The notes under the pieces: generated by a model | What the model saw: only the letters and a program-made list of their open reading frames with translations | The model's database searches: none | What the model was told of the DNA's origin: nothing | Part shown: positions 26,872 through 35,894 of the stretch, piece after piece | Numbering within the stretch: the first letter of the stretch is position 1 | Layout: each line of letters begins with the position of its first letter | Program-made: the position numbers and the translations under genes | NCBI GenBank assembly: GCA_021777355.1 | Contig: JAJYDO010000007.1 | Coordinates: forward strand, 1 to 51,321 | Reading direction: 5' to 3' | Length of the DNA: 51,321 nt | Source: Actinomycetes bacterium | GTDB lineage: Bacteria; Actinomycetota; Acidimicrobiia; Acidimicrobiales; JABEUL01

Positions 26872-29067
26872 ATGATAAGAGATAAATTTTTGAATGCAAT
26901 ACAGCGTAGAACCAATAGAGACGAGAAGGGTCAGGCTCTTGTACTTGTAATATTGTTACTTACAGTTCTTCTCCTTATGGGAATTGGATTAATGACAGCT
27001 ACTATAAATTTGAATGATACCAACCAGGGCGACGTCTATGTCCACGCGTCTCAGAGTGCTTCTCAAGCTGGATTAAGCGATTTTAAAAGTATCGTAACTG
27101 ATGTTCAATCAGTTCTTCAGAAATGCTCGACAACATGCCCATTTTTGCCACCTAATTTAGTTACTTGTGCTTTCAGTGGCAGCGTTGTATGCCCAAATGC
27201 GGGTAACTTTTTAGAAAAATATAGCGTAACTCTTTCTTTCCCTAACTGCACTGTCGAAGCAACAGGGAAACCTTGTGCTAGCGTCAGCGACTGTCAAACT
27301 GCAGGCGGTTTGCCTCCAAATGGAAATGGATTAGGATGCACTATTCAGGTCAATTCGACAGGATGTGTAGTTCCGATGGGAGCTTCAAGTAGTACAGCAT
27401 GCTTGCCTAACACTTCGGAAACTTCCTCACTTACTTTGGTTCAGCCTGTTTCTTCATTTTTGCAGTTCGCCGCATATACTAATTACTCGGCTGACGATCC
27501 AGCAGATGCTCTTACCTACGGTACACCGAATGCCAGGGGGGTTTATTCAGAGTCTACCGCCGAATATAATGCTGCGCTTAAAAACTGTGCCATGTACATG
27601 TGGGCCACGACAAACACTTATACTGGCACACCTTCTCCTAATGCTACTTTGGGTCATAGTCCGACTCACCCTTACGGACCAAGTTACGGTACATGGACTG
27701 ACCCAACAAATGGAAGCACAGTTGCATGCTTATACACTTACGAAGATTATGGGACTACTTACAATGGTCCAGTTTACTCTTCCGATGTGATATGGGACTG
27801 TGGAATTACGTTCAACGGCAATGCATATACGGGTGATCCTATAAATTCAGGAACATACAATAGTGGGATTAGCCAGTGGATGTCTAATCAGTCTTTTTAC
27901 GGACCAGGAAATCCGGGAGGATTTGTCCAAAATAATTTCCACATCGGAAAACCGTACTACACCGAATATCCAGGTTGTTCTGGTGGGCCCACTTTTACTT
28001 CTAACAATCACACTAACGGGATAGAACCACTCGGGGCCCTCTTGACCCCACCTAAACAACTTACGAATTTGGCTACTGCCGCCGCGTTGGGTGGATGCTT
28101 ATATACTGGGCCAACGGTTATAAAACTTCTGCCAGCTGGGAAAATGGCAGTATATAGCCCAGATACCACCTCAATTCCTGGATTTTACAACCAAATAATC
28201 GGTTCGAGCGGACAATCTTGTGGCACACCTGGGGCAAGTTGCCTGGCAGCTGGAACTTCCGGTAACCCAACTTGCACAGTAAATGTTCCTGAAACATATA
28301 CTCAATCTCTTAATGGGGTTACTTACGGCGACGGGGCTGTGTACGTACAAGATGTGCCGACCAGTGAGCAGAGCAGTGTCTCATTTTGTCCCAATGTAGA
28401 AGGGGAAATTATAGCTCCGCAGGAACAGCAGACTTGCAAATGGCGCGGTGACCTTTTGATCCAAGGTGGCAATGGAAACTCGGGTACCAGATCATACTTT
28501 GACGCGGCGGCAACTTTTGGAACAGATTCAAATATAGTTATTACGGGTTCTCTTACTTATGCCAATGCAGTAAATCCATCTCAAGGACAATTCGCAAACT
28601 TATCGAATTCAGCAGATGCTAATCAAGCTAAGGCTGATTCCCTAGGTTTGGCTGGAACTTATTTTACATTAATTAACCTTCCGGGTGACCCAGGATATTA
28701 TGGTTGGACAAGTGACTATAGTGGACAAAAACCACATCCAAACATCACAATCGACGGTGCTATTCTTGCTTCCAACCATGCATTTGGAATTGACAATCTA
28801 GTAACTAATGCTTGTTATAACAATGGAAACTGCGGTCCTGGAAGTGATGCGCCTATGGAAGGATCTATCACGATTAATGGATCTTTAGATACCAACTTCA
28901 CTCTTAACAACTGTTTGGTTGGCGTGTCAGGGTACTGTGGTTCGGGAGGTTCTGGGAGCAATGCATTTTTCACATCTTGGGACACTCAATTTGGAAATTC
29001 CCAAAATTTCCCGCCCCTGTTTCCGCAACCGGTTTATGGGCCAACTCAATATGCGGAAGGGTCTTAA
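26872..29067 (+). CDS. Large cysteine-rich surface protein of the minor-pilin operon (PilX-like N-terminus)
   Basis: A 731-aa protein. The N-terminus resembles PilX/Tad-type pilus proteins: basic residues, then EKGQALVLVILLLTVLLLMG as one membrane helix (about 21-45). No Glu is at +5, so PilD cleavage is uncertain. The remaining ~685 residues are extracytoplasmic, rich in Gly, Asn, Ser, Thr and Tyr, with 24 cysteines spread over the chain (for example CSTTC, CGTPGASC, CYNNGNC). The even number fits disulfide stabilisation. No catalytic motif was recognised. Position after two minor pilins suggests a pilus-tip or surface adhesin, which is inference. Confidence 0.82.
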   Translation: MIRDKFLNAIQRRTNRDEKGQALVLVILLLTVLLLMGIGLMTATINLNDTNQGDVYVHASQSASQAGLSDFKSIVTDVQSVLQKCSTTCPFLPPNLVTCAFSGSVVCPNAGNFLEKYSVTLSFPNCTVEATGKPCASVSDCQTAGGLPPNGNGLGCTIQVNSTGCVVPMGASSSTACLPNTSETSSLTLVQPVSSFLQFAAYTNYSADDPADALTYGTPNARGVYSESTAEYNAALKNCAMYMWATTNTYTGTPSPNATLGHSPTHPYGPSYGTWTDPTNGSTVACLYTYEDYGTTYNGPVYSSDVIWDCGITFNGNAYTGDPINSGTYNSGISQWMSNQSFYGPGNPGGFVQNNFHIGKPYYTEYPGCSGGPTFTSNNHTNGIEPLGALLTPPKQLTNLATAAALGGCLYTGPTVIKLLPAGKMAVYSPDTTSIPGFYNQIIGSSGQSCGTPGASCLAAGTSGNPTCTVNVPETYTQSLNGVTYGDGAVYVQDVPTSEQSSVSFCPNVEGEIIAPQEQQTCKWRGDLLIQGGNGNSGTRSYFDAAATFGTDSNIVITGSLTYANAVNPSQGQFANLSNSADANQAKADSLGLAGTYFTLINLPGDPGYYGWTSDYSGQKPHPNITIDGAILASNHAFGIDNLVTNACYNNGNCGPGSDAPMEGSITINGSLDTNFTLNNCLVGVSGYCGSGGSGSNAFFTSWDTQFGNSQNFPPLFPQPVYGPTQYAEGS

Positions 29068-29636
29068 TGTATATGATTTCTAATAAATCAAGGATTCTAA
29101 CTGTAAGCGCTGCTGGCGTGTTGATGATATTGCTGTCTGGCTTGATCCACACTTCCGTGGCTTCCGCGTTGACGGGAAGCACAATCCCAAACGGAACACC
29201 TCCGACATCTTCAGGTTCAAGTGGAAATAGTGGTGTGACAACAACCGTTGAAATTCCACCTACCTCAAGCTCCTCTACGGTAGTTGTCCCGCCGGGAATC
29301 GCTAGCAATTTTGTGAGTACTGTGCCTGGACAAACTTTCCCTTCATCCTCCAATTCAGGAGACCAATCCGGAATAGGTTCTAATTCTAATTCGTCACTTC
29401 CAAACGGATCTAGCACCATTAATGGTTCTACAGGAGGAGGATCTTCTGTTGCATCAGGTAGTAGCGGTTCCTCATCCCAGTCCCATCAAACATCAACAAC
29501 GCTGCCAAGCCCAGGATCTTCGACATTTTCCATTTGGATTGTCTTGTTTATCGTGGTTTTGATATTGGTAACTTTAGGCTTTTTGACCTACAAAAATAAT
29601 TGGGGTAGATTGAAGACAAGATTTTTCCATAAATAA
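29067..29636 (+). CDS. Ser/Gly-rich exported protein with C-terminal membrane anchor
   Basis: A 189-aa protein. The start ATG overlaps the previous stop (TAATG), so it is probably translationally coupled. Signal peptide about residues 1-33 (AAGVLMILLSGLIHTSVASA), then a low-complexity Ser/Gly/Asn/Thr region of about 115 residues, then one hydrophobic helix (WIVLFIVVLILVTLGFL) and a basic tail (YKNNWGRLKTRFFHK). The expected topology is an extracellular disordered stalk with a C-terminal anchor. The last of the four genes of this locus. Function unknown; it may tether or present the preceding Cys-rich protein. Confidence 0.78.
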   Translation: MYMISNKSRILTVSAAGVLMILLSGLIHTSVASALTGSTIPNGTPPTSSGSSGNSGVTTTVEIPPTSSSSTVVVPPGIASNFVSTVPGQTFPSSSNSGDQSGIGSNSNSSLPNGSSTINGSTGGGSSVASGSSGSSSQSHQTSTTLPSPGSSTFSIWIVLFIVVLILVTLGFLTYKNNWGRLKTRFFHK

Positions 29637-29789
29637 TTACCTCACTTGGCTTTCTAGAGACATGATAGATGAAGTATTTTACCAGAGCAATATAATTTTG
29701 CCAATACGGTCGAGTTACCTCATTAGAAATGTCCTTTTCGCTCTGTTAGGTAGATGGTTTGGGCTAAGCCTGTATTTATAGAGCTAACA

Positions 29790-30790
29790 ATGAGTCAACG
29801 CCAAGCAGTAACCCGGAAAAGGCCTACGCCAAGGCGAAGCGACCTGAAAAGGTGAGAATTTTAGATGAGATAGTCGAATTGACTCGGTGGCATTGGGACC
29901 ACGCTAGAAAAGCACTACGCGAGGCTATGAAGCTGAAAATACTCAAACCTGGCACCGCCCGTATTCCTCTTTATGACTCCTTAATTATTGAGGCCCTGGT
30001 CATTTGCTGGACATTGAGTCGAGCTCCCTCTGGAAAGCGTAAGACCCCGATGCTGACAAATCTCGTTCTGCTACTCAGGCGTGATGGGGATCTTGATTTA
30101 AGCGTGGTTCAAGCTGACCTAATAGTCCAAATGAGTGCAGCCACGATAGATCGCTCATTAGCTCCCAGTAGAGCAGAACTTGGTCTTAGAGGTCGTTCTC
30201 ATACTAAGCCTGGAACACTCTTAAAATCACAGATCCCAATTCGTACATGGTCACAGTGGAATGAAAATAAGCCAGGTTTTGTCGAAATTGATCTAGTCCG
30301 CCATGAAGGTGGTGAAGCAATCGGAGAACACTTAAATACCCTTACAGTTGCTGACATTGCAACCGGTTGGACAATCAATCGTTCGGTCAAGAACAAAGCG
30401 GCAATCAACTTCTCACCAGCTCCCACCACTTCAAAATCCATTCCAAGTTCCCATTTCCAATCTTAGGAATCGATAGTGACAACGGCTCTGAGTTCATAAA
30501 CGCCCATCTACTAGAGTACTGCAGAGTTCACAAAATCACCTTCACACGCTCTAGGTCAGGTAACATAAACGATGGTGCCTTTGTCGAGCAGAAGAACTGG
30601 ACTCATGTGCGTGAACTTGTTAGGTACTTGCGTTACGATTCGCCAAGAGTTAGCTAAGTTCAATGAGATATGGGAGGTAAATGACAGATTTACCAACTAT
30701 CTTCAGGCCCAGCAGAAGTTGATCTAAAAGACTCGAAATTGAGCAAAAGTCACTAAAAAGTACGACAAAGCAAAAAATCCATTTTAACGA
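29790..30790 (+). pseudogene. Decayed DDE integrase-type transposase
   Basis: Pieces of one transposase in several frames. The N-terminal part starts MSQRQAVTRK (29790) and shifts frame near 29815 into a frame containing ILDEIVELTRWHWDHARKAL. The catalytic core has PGFVEIDLVRHEGG (first Asp), another shift near 30405, GIDSDNGSEFIN (second Asp), and DGAFVEQKNW (Glu). A third shift near 30643 leads to QELAKFNEIWEV, followed by in-frame stops at about 30725, 30740 and 30785 within sequence that still reads like the family's C-terminus. At least three frameshifts and three stops make it inactive. Family-like remains may run to about 30890. Terminal inverted repeats were not identified. Confidence 0.88.
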
Positions 30791-31145
30791 GCAAATATAC
30801 ATAAAAGTACTTCAGCCAAGTCAAAACTCAATATCAAAAGACGATGAATGAACTACACCCAGCAACGCTATCTCGCCATATTTAAAACCTCGCCGGAGAA
30901 CTCCAAAAGATGTCACTCTCGAAAGCTCCAGCGGCAAGAAAACCCGTCGTAAATACCTCATGGAACCGTTCTCTATGCGCACATTTCCAAATGAGTCTAT
31001 GATTGAGCTTTCCGGCCATTTTCTAATGAGGCAACACGCTGTAAACTCGGATGTACAGACGAGTTGTATTTAGGCGGGTCTTGAAGCGATTTTCTTCGCA
31101 GTAGGAGAGGTGATGTCAAATGGTATAGACTTTATCTGCCTTCTT
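30791..31145. other. Region between transposase remnant and tRNA-Asp
   Basis: No gene is seen. The first ~100 bp still resemble degraded transposase 3' sequence. Just before tRNA-Asp the sequence TGGTATAGA (31121-31129) could be an extended -10 element of the tRNA promoter, without a clear -35. Confidence 0.45.
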
Positions 31146-31223
31146 GGACCTGTAGTGCAGCCTGGAGTGCACGTCGGCCTGTCAAGCCGAAGGTCGCGGG
31201 TTCAAATCCCGTCAGGTCCGCCA
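31146..31223 (+). tRNA. tRNA-Asp (anticodon GUC)
   Basis: The acceptor stem GGACCTG pairs with CAGGTCC, the anticodon loop CTGTCAA gives GUC, and the T-arm is GCGGGTTCAAATCCCGT. Discriminator G with CCA encoded at 31221-31223. It is 17 nt upstream of tRNA-Phe, so the two are probably one transcript. Confidence 0.96.
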
Positions 31224-31240
31224 GCCTTATGGTTTGATTT

Positions 31241-31316
31241 GGTCGAGTAGCTCAGTTGGTAGAGCGCGCGCCTGAAAAGCGTGAGGTCACCGGATCGACG
31301 CCGGTCTCGACCACCA
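31241..31316 (+). tRNA. tRNA-Phe (anticodon GAA)
   Basis: The acceptor GGTCGAG pairs with CTCGACC, the D-arm is GCTCAGTTGGTAGAGC, and the anticodon loop CTGAAAA gives GAA. CCA is encoded at 31314-31316. The T-loop reads ATCGACG, so position 54 is A in place of the usual T. Confidence 0.96.
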
Positions 31317-31371
31317 AGATTTTGAAATCCTTGCCTTTAATCATTGCTAAAATGCATTTTGGAAGGTTTAT

Positions 31372-32697
31372 ATGGAGAGCGTTGCTGAGTCCTTAAAGCC
31401 AGTCGTTTACCGATTACTTGGTTCCAAACCACCAGTTCCAATTCGGTTTTGGGATGGGAGCCAGATCGGGTCCCAAGACGGTAAATTGCATCTATTCATT
31501 AAGTCACCATTAGTGCTAAGACAATTACTCTTTGCGCCAAGTGAACTCGGTTTAGCTAGAGCTTATGTTCTTGGCCAGATAGATTTTGAAGGCAACATCT
31601 TGGAAATCCTGGGCAGTATTCAAAAGAGTCCCGAATTTGAAAAGTCCTCTGGAATGAAACTAAGCCCTGCAGAAAAATTGAGGCTGCTTTCTTCGCTTTA
31701 TTCAGTCGGTGGCATTGGACTCCCGCCAGCAAAACCACCCGAGGAAATTCCATCTCAATTGGTGAAGCCACTGGGAATCCATTCCAAAAATCGAGATAAA
31801 TCTGCAATCTCGTATCATTATGACATTTCGAATGATTTCTATAAACTCATTTTAGGAGATTCACTAACTTACTCATGTGCCTATTTTGAGCATGAAGATT
31901 TGGATCTCACGCAAGCCCAGGAAGCAAAGTACTCGTTGATATGTAGGAAATTGGGCCTTAAACCCGGAATGAGGCTTTTAGATGTTGGATGCGGCTGGGG
32001 AGGAATGCTCATTCACGCTGCTAAGCACTACGGAATAGTAGGGATTGGGATTACTCTTTCCAAAGAGCAAGCTCGTCTGGCAAGAGAGCGCATCAAAGAG
32101 ATGTCCTTGACTGACCAGATCAAGATTTTGGAGTGTGATTATCGCGATCTTGATAGTGAACCTTTTGATGCTATTTCCTCAATTGGCATGTTCGAACATG
32201 TAGGAGAAGCTCAATTATTAACTTATTTCCAAAAAATGCACTCTCTTTTAAATGAAGGCGGAAGAATGCTAAATCATGGCATTTCGCGTCCGTTCAAACA
32301 TAAAGGCAGGTGGGAGAGAGGTTTTGACCGAAACTCATTTATCAATAGATTTGTATTTCCAGACGGAGAGCTTTTAGAAGTCGGAAGAGTTGTGTCCACT
32401 ATGCAACAAAGCGGATTTGAGGTAAGAGACGTTGAGTCACTCAGGGAACACTATGGAAAAACTTTGCGACATTGGGTTAAGAACTTGGAGTCAAATTGGG
32501 AGGAAGCGGTCAAGTTGGTCGGAGCAGGCAGAGCCCGAGTCTGGCATTTGTATATGGCGGCATCTGCACTTAATTTTGAAACTAATCGAACAAGTCTCCA
32601 TCAGGTGCTCGCTGTTAAGCCGACAGTAAAAGGTGAAAGTCTATTTCCTTCCAATAGAAGTCAGCTTCTACGATCTAGTGACGAGATTCTCGTTTGA
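31372..32697 (+). CDS. cfa: Cyclopropane-fatty-acyl-phospholipid synthase
   Basis: A 441-aa enzyme of the CFA/mycolic-acid cyclopropane synthase family that adds a methylene from S-adenosylmethionine to unsaturated phospholipid acyl chains. The N-terminal ~130 residues form the lipid-binding domain. The methyltransferase core follows: SAISYHYDISNDFYKLILG, LTYSCAYFEHED, SAM motif LLDVGCGWGGML (about 203-214), GITLSKEQ, and SSIGMFEHVGE. Cyclopropanation makes membranes more acid-resistant in other bacteria, which would suit an acidophile. It stands alone downstream of the tRNAs and converges on the thioesterase gene. Confidence 0.94.
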   Translation: MESVAESLKPVVYRLLGSKPPVPIRFWDGSQIGSQDGKLHLFIKSPLVLRQLLFAPSELGLARAYVLGQIDFEGNILEILGSIQKSPEFEKSSGMKLSPAEKLRLLSSLYSVGGIGLPPAKPPEEIPSQLVKPLGIHSKNRDKSAISYHYDISNDFYKLILGDSLTYSCAYFEHEDLDLTQAQEAKYSLICRKLGLKPGMRLLDVGCGWGGMLIHAAKHYGIVGIGITLSKEQARLARERIKEMSLTDQIKILECDYRDLDSEPFDAISSIGMFEHVGEAQLLTYFQKMHSLLNEGGRMLNHGISRPFKHKGRWERGFDRNSFINRFVFPDGELLEVGRVVSTMQQSGFEVRDVESLREHYGKTLRHWVKNLESNWEEAVKLVGAGRARVWHLYMAASALNFETNRTSLHQVLAVKPTVKGESLFPSNRSQLLRSSDEILV

Positions 32698-32702
32698 AAA
32701 CA

Positions 32703-32726
32703 ATTAGATCTGCACTTAGATCTAAT
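32703..32726. terminator. Bidirectional hairpin between convergent genes
   Basis: A perfect 9-bp inverted repeat (ATTAGATCT, 6-nt loop, AGATCTAAT) lies 5 nt after the cfa stop and 16 nt after the thioesterase stop. On the minus strand it is followed by TGTTTTC. The stem is AT-rich, so efficiency is uncertain. Confidence 0.6.
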
Positions 32727-32742
32727 CACAAAATTAAGTTTT

Positions 32743-33384
32743 CTAAGTGCCTGTAACAAATTTATGAGAAGGCACCGTAATGAAGAGCGCCTCGGCATCC
32801 GCGAATATGTCTCCATTGCAACTGGCCTCTGCCGTCATTGCGATCTTTCGGCCTTCTCGGGATATACACCGTCCTCGAAATTCAATCTCTTCGCCCACCG
32901 GGGTAGGTTTTTTGTAGTTGACGCTTAGTCTTCCTGTATAGGCGGGTGTGGCCAAAATGGAGAGGACAAATCCCATAGTGTCATCAAACAAAGCTGCTAC
33001 TATGCCGCCATGGGCTCTTCCTGGAGCGCCTTCAAAGGCCGCACCGAGTACAACCTTTACAACCGCCTCGTCGCCGTCTCGAAATCCCGTTGCGGCCACT
33101 CCCATTGGGTTGGCTTTTCCCGAAACTATGCAATCTGGAAAGTGCTCTGTGGTCTCACCATCTTCTGGAACTGACGAGAACGCAGCTCTCTTCATTGCAT
33201 CAACGGCACGAGATCTCTTGGGCGAAGCTTCTACTCTTGGAAGAATCTCATCAATTGCCTTCGCCATTGCTCCCAACAGCTTGTCGTCAATATCATGAGC
33301 TACGAAGGCATGTCCCAGTTTTCTTATAGCGTCGGCTGCCAATACTCGATTGGGTGAAATACCTAAAGCGTTGTTTTCGCTCAA
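32743..33384 (-). CDS. PaaI-like thioesterase (hotdog fold)
   Basis: A 213-aa protein. Residues about 85-205 form a 4HBT/PaaI hotdog domain with GRAHGGIVAALFDDTMGFVL (HGG active-site motif) and RLSVNYKKPTPVGEEIEFRG, characteristic of acyl-CoA thioesterases. The first ~80 residues are helical and not part of the standard domain. The TTG start overlaps the TGA stop of the universal stress protein gene, so the two are likely coupled. The substrate is unknown. Confidence 0.87.
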   Translation of the reverse strand: MSENNALGISPNRVLAADAIRKLGHAFVAHDIDDKLLGAMAKAIDEILPRVEASPKRSRAVDAMKRAAFSSVPEDGETTEHFPDCIVSGKANPMGVAATGFRDGDEAVVKVVLGAAFEGAPGRAHGGIVAALFDDTMGFVLSILATPAYTGRLSVNYKKPTPVGEEIEFRGRCISREGRKIAMTAEASCNGDIFADAEALFITVPSHKFVTGT

Positions 33385-33845
33385 TGCCCCGCCCTATCTG
33401 AGTGTTTTCTGATAATGACAACCGGACAAGGTGCGTGATGGGTAACTTGCTGACTCACCGATCCCAACAAAAGCCCGGTAAAGCCACCGTGTCCGCGTGC
33501 GCCAACAACCAGTAAATCCGCACCTTCCGCTTGCTCGTCCAGGACAAGGGCTGCCGGACCAACCAGGGTAAGTTCCTCGATCTCCAAATCTGATGCCGGT
33601 ACTTTTTCCAAGACTTCTTTTGTGAATTTTGCCAAGAAAGCCTTTGCCTCTAAGTCGGGATCAGTAATTGCGGGAAATGAAGGGTGCTCGCTACTCAAAG
33701 ATGGCCAAATCCAAGCATGAACCACTTCTAATTTTGCACCCCTTAGACGAGCTTCTCCAATAGCCCATTCAAGAGCCTCTCTAGATTGGTCTGAACCGTC
33801 AATTCCCACAACTATCCGTTGTTTGTGGCTATTACTCTCCATCAT
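33381..33845 (-). CDS. Universal stress protein (UspA family)
   Basis: A 154-aa single Usp domain. It starts RIVVGIDGSDQSREALEWAI and contains the ATP-binding motif VVGARGHGGFTGLLLGSVSQQV (G-x2-G-x9-G-S), ending CPVVIIRKH. ATP-binding Usp proteins help survival under stress and starvation. It overlaps the downstream thioesterase start by 4 nt and follows the molybdate transporter genes by about 60 nt on the same strand. Confidence 0.92.
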   Translation of the reverse strand: MMESNSHKQRIVVGIDGSDQSREALEWAIGEARLRGAKLEVVHAWIWPSLSSEHPSFPAITDPDLEAKAFLAKFTKEVLEKVPASDLEIEELTLVGPAALVLDEQAEGADLLVVGARGHGGFTGLLLGSVSQQVTHHAPCPVVIIRKHSDRAGH

Positions 33846-33905
33846 TCACTTCCTCTACCTCTTTGAGGACTTCCCAAATCAAAAATCCTGTAATCACCAC
33901 TTATT

Positions 33906-35894
33906 CTAAGTGAGCGGAGACCCGGTCGAGGACTGTGCAGTCATACACTCGGCCCAAATGCAGATGTCGCTTGGCTTTATTTCAACTTCCACCGGAATTG
34001 ACAACTGGGCAATTTGGCCTAACAATTCATTATTGTCGCGCTCTTTGAGCACAATAGTCGAATGCACTTCGGAGCCGTCTGACAAGATCACCTTGGCTCT
34101 AGAACCTTCAAGAAAGTCAAACTCGGCAACAATATTCCCTGAATACCAGTTGTTTAACTCTCCTGTCGAGGGGGTTTTTTGGCCTTGTTTAACCGTAGCG
34201 ACCTTATCTGGCCTGACACTCCACTTAACCTTTTGGCCGGCATCCAGGCCATTGGCATCAACTTTGAAGTGCCCTTTTTGGGTACTCAAAGACATATCAT
34301 TTTCAATAACACCGTCATTAATCGGTGAATACCACAGGAGTTTAGCCACTACTGGATCTGCCGGTTTGTCCAATAGTTCTTGAAAAGATCCAAACTGGAC
34401 TAAGTTGCCAAAATCAATTACTGCGACGTCACCGCCCATTATGGCCGCTTCGCTCGGATCATGAGTGACTAATACCAATCCGATGCCACAAAGTTTTGAT
34501 ATTTCGACCATTTCAATTAGCAAGTCGAGCTTTGCCACCCTATCGAGACCATTAAATGGTTCATCCAGTACCAGTACTTTCACATCTCTACTAAGCGCCC
34601 TTGCTATTGCCACCCGCTGGCGTTCGCCCCCTGAAAGCTCGTGGGGCAGCTTGGAAAGATGTTTGGAAATTCCAAGCCTTGTAATCCAAAACTTTAATCG
34701 TCTAATCTCCTCTGATTCGAGCTTGCCTTTTTTAAAGTCCCTTCTTTGGCGAAAGTTAAGTAAAAACTGATCGTATACTTTCGCATGGGGGATGAGTGCG
34801 CCGCCTTGTGGCACATAGCCAATTGACCTCCCTCCCGGAGGTTCAAATCCCACGTCCCTGCCATCTATCTTTACTGTTTGATTGTTCCCACCCGCGATAC
34901 CAGTAAGCACTTTTATCAATGTAGTTTTGCCTGCCCCGGAACGCCCCAGAACACTTAGCCTTCCGGAATTTGAAGTCATTTCGGCCACTAGATGAAAATC
35001 CTTGTATGCCAGGTCGGCTTTAAGCTCAAGTTTGCACGGTTTCATTCCTTCAAATTGCACTAACGAATCCATACCTGTTTCTTTGGCATCGAAGCCTCTG
35101 TTCTTCGACCTGCTTCTAGAAAGAAGATTCAATATGTAAAGGACTACGATTGCCACTAATAGTGCAGAAAGTGTGGGCCAGGTAGTATTTAAAAGTCCGG
35201 TTCCCGAGAAGTTCACGTATGTTAAAACCGGGAAGGAATAGGGATGATACGCTACTAAAACCGTAGCTCCGAATTCGCCGAATGCCCTTAGCCACGTAAG
35301 CGCCAGACCGGCTTTCCATCCCAGAGACGCCGCTTTGAGGCCAATTGCGGTAAATCTTCTCATATCGCTCAACCCGTAAGTGCGTGCCATGTCATTGAGC
35401 CCAGGGTCGATGTTTGCAAATGAAGCTCTCGCTGTGATAAAAGCAAATGGAGCCGATACAAATGACTGGGCAATTACGATCCCGATAATTGAATCTGTCA
35501 AGCGGCCCCCCGTCAATGAACCCAGCCAACTCAGAGGTCCAATGACATGAATTAAGAGTATTCCGCTTACAAGGGGCGGAAGAGCAAGGGGAATCGAGAC
35601 TATAAAGCCGACTACGTTTGCCAGTAATTTTCTTTTTGCATTAGCAACGCTCCAAGCTAAAGGAAGCATGAAAAACGCAATCAAAACTGTCGATATCGAT
35701 GCGGTAATTATGGAAATAGTTAATGCATTTGCTAGCCCTCCGGATGAACCTAGTCCTTGATTGGTTGCCTGGGCCTTTGTTGATTCAAAAAGAAATACCG
35801 CAATTGGAAACCCCACATATGTCGCGGCAATTGCTCCTAATATCAAGAGCAAGGGCTTGGTGCTCTTTTCCCCTTTGGAACGTTTAGTTGCCAA
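33906..35894 (-). CDS. Molybdate/tungstate ABC transporter permease-ATPase fusion (ModB-ModC)
   Basis: A 662-aa protein joining two usually separate subunits. Residues 1-262 are a ModB-type permease with five to six helices and the coupling EAA loop near 168-205 (ARTYGLSDMRRFTAIGLKA). Residues 285-520 are the ATPase: Walker A GRSGAGKTT (317-325), signature LSGGERQ (420-426), Walker B VLVLDEP (440-446), H-loop His478. The C-terminal ~110 residues contain a Mop/TOBE-like oxyanion-binding domain. It imports molybdate or tungstate delivered by the adjacent lipoprotein. The start overlaps the end of modA by 11 nt. ModB-ModC fusions are known, but they are not the usual arrangement. Confidence 0.93.
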   Translation of the reverse strand: MATKRSKGEKSTKPLLLILGAIAATYVGFPIAVFLFESTKAQATNQGLGSSGGLANALTISIITASISTVLIAFFMLPLAWSVANAKRKLLANVVGFIVSIPLALPPLVSGILLIHVIGPLSWLGSLTGGRLTDSIIGIVIAQSFVSAPFAFITARASFANIDPGLNDMARTYGLSDMRRFTAIGLKAASLGWKAGLALTWLRAFGEFGATVLVAYHPYSFPVLTYVNFSGTGLLNTTWPTLSALLVAIVVLYILNLLSRSRSKNRGFDAKETGMDSLVQFEGMKPCKLELKADLAYKDFHLVAEMTSNSGRLSVLGRSGAGKTTLIKVLTGIAGGNNQTVKIDGRDVGFEPPGGRSIGYVPQGGALIPHAKVYDQFLLNFRQRRDFKKGKLESEEIRRLKFWITRLGISKHLSKLPHELSGGERQRVAIARALSRDVKVLVLDEPFNGLDRVAKLDLLIEMVEISKLCGIGLVLVTHDPSEAAIMGGDVAVIDFGNLVQFGSFQELLDKPADPVVAKLLWYSPINDGVIENDMSLSTQKGHFKVDANGLDAGQKVKWSVRPDKVATVKQGQKTPSTGELNNWYSGNIVAEFDFLEGSRAKVILSDGSEVHSTIVLKERDNNELLGQIAQLSIPVEVEIKPSDICIWAECMTAQSSTGSPLT

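Noticed and set aside
28970-29419. 149-codon minus-strand frame opposite the Ser/Gly-rich protein gene
   Set aside because: Acidic, repetitive reading of low-complexity sequence with no start signal; the plus-strand gene is coupled to its neighbour.
31146-31316. tRNA pair as an attachment site for an integrated element
   Set aside because: No repeated tRNA 3' end and no intact integrase were found in the window; the transposase remnant is of the DDE type, which does not use tRNA sites.
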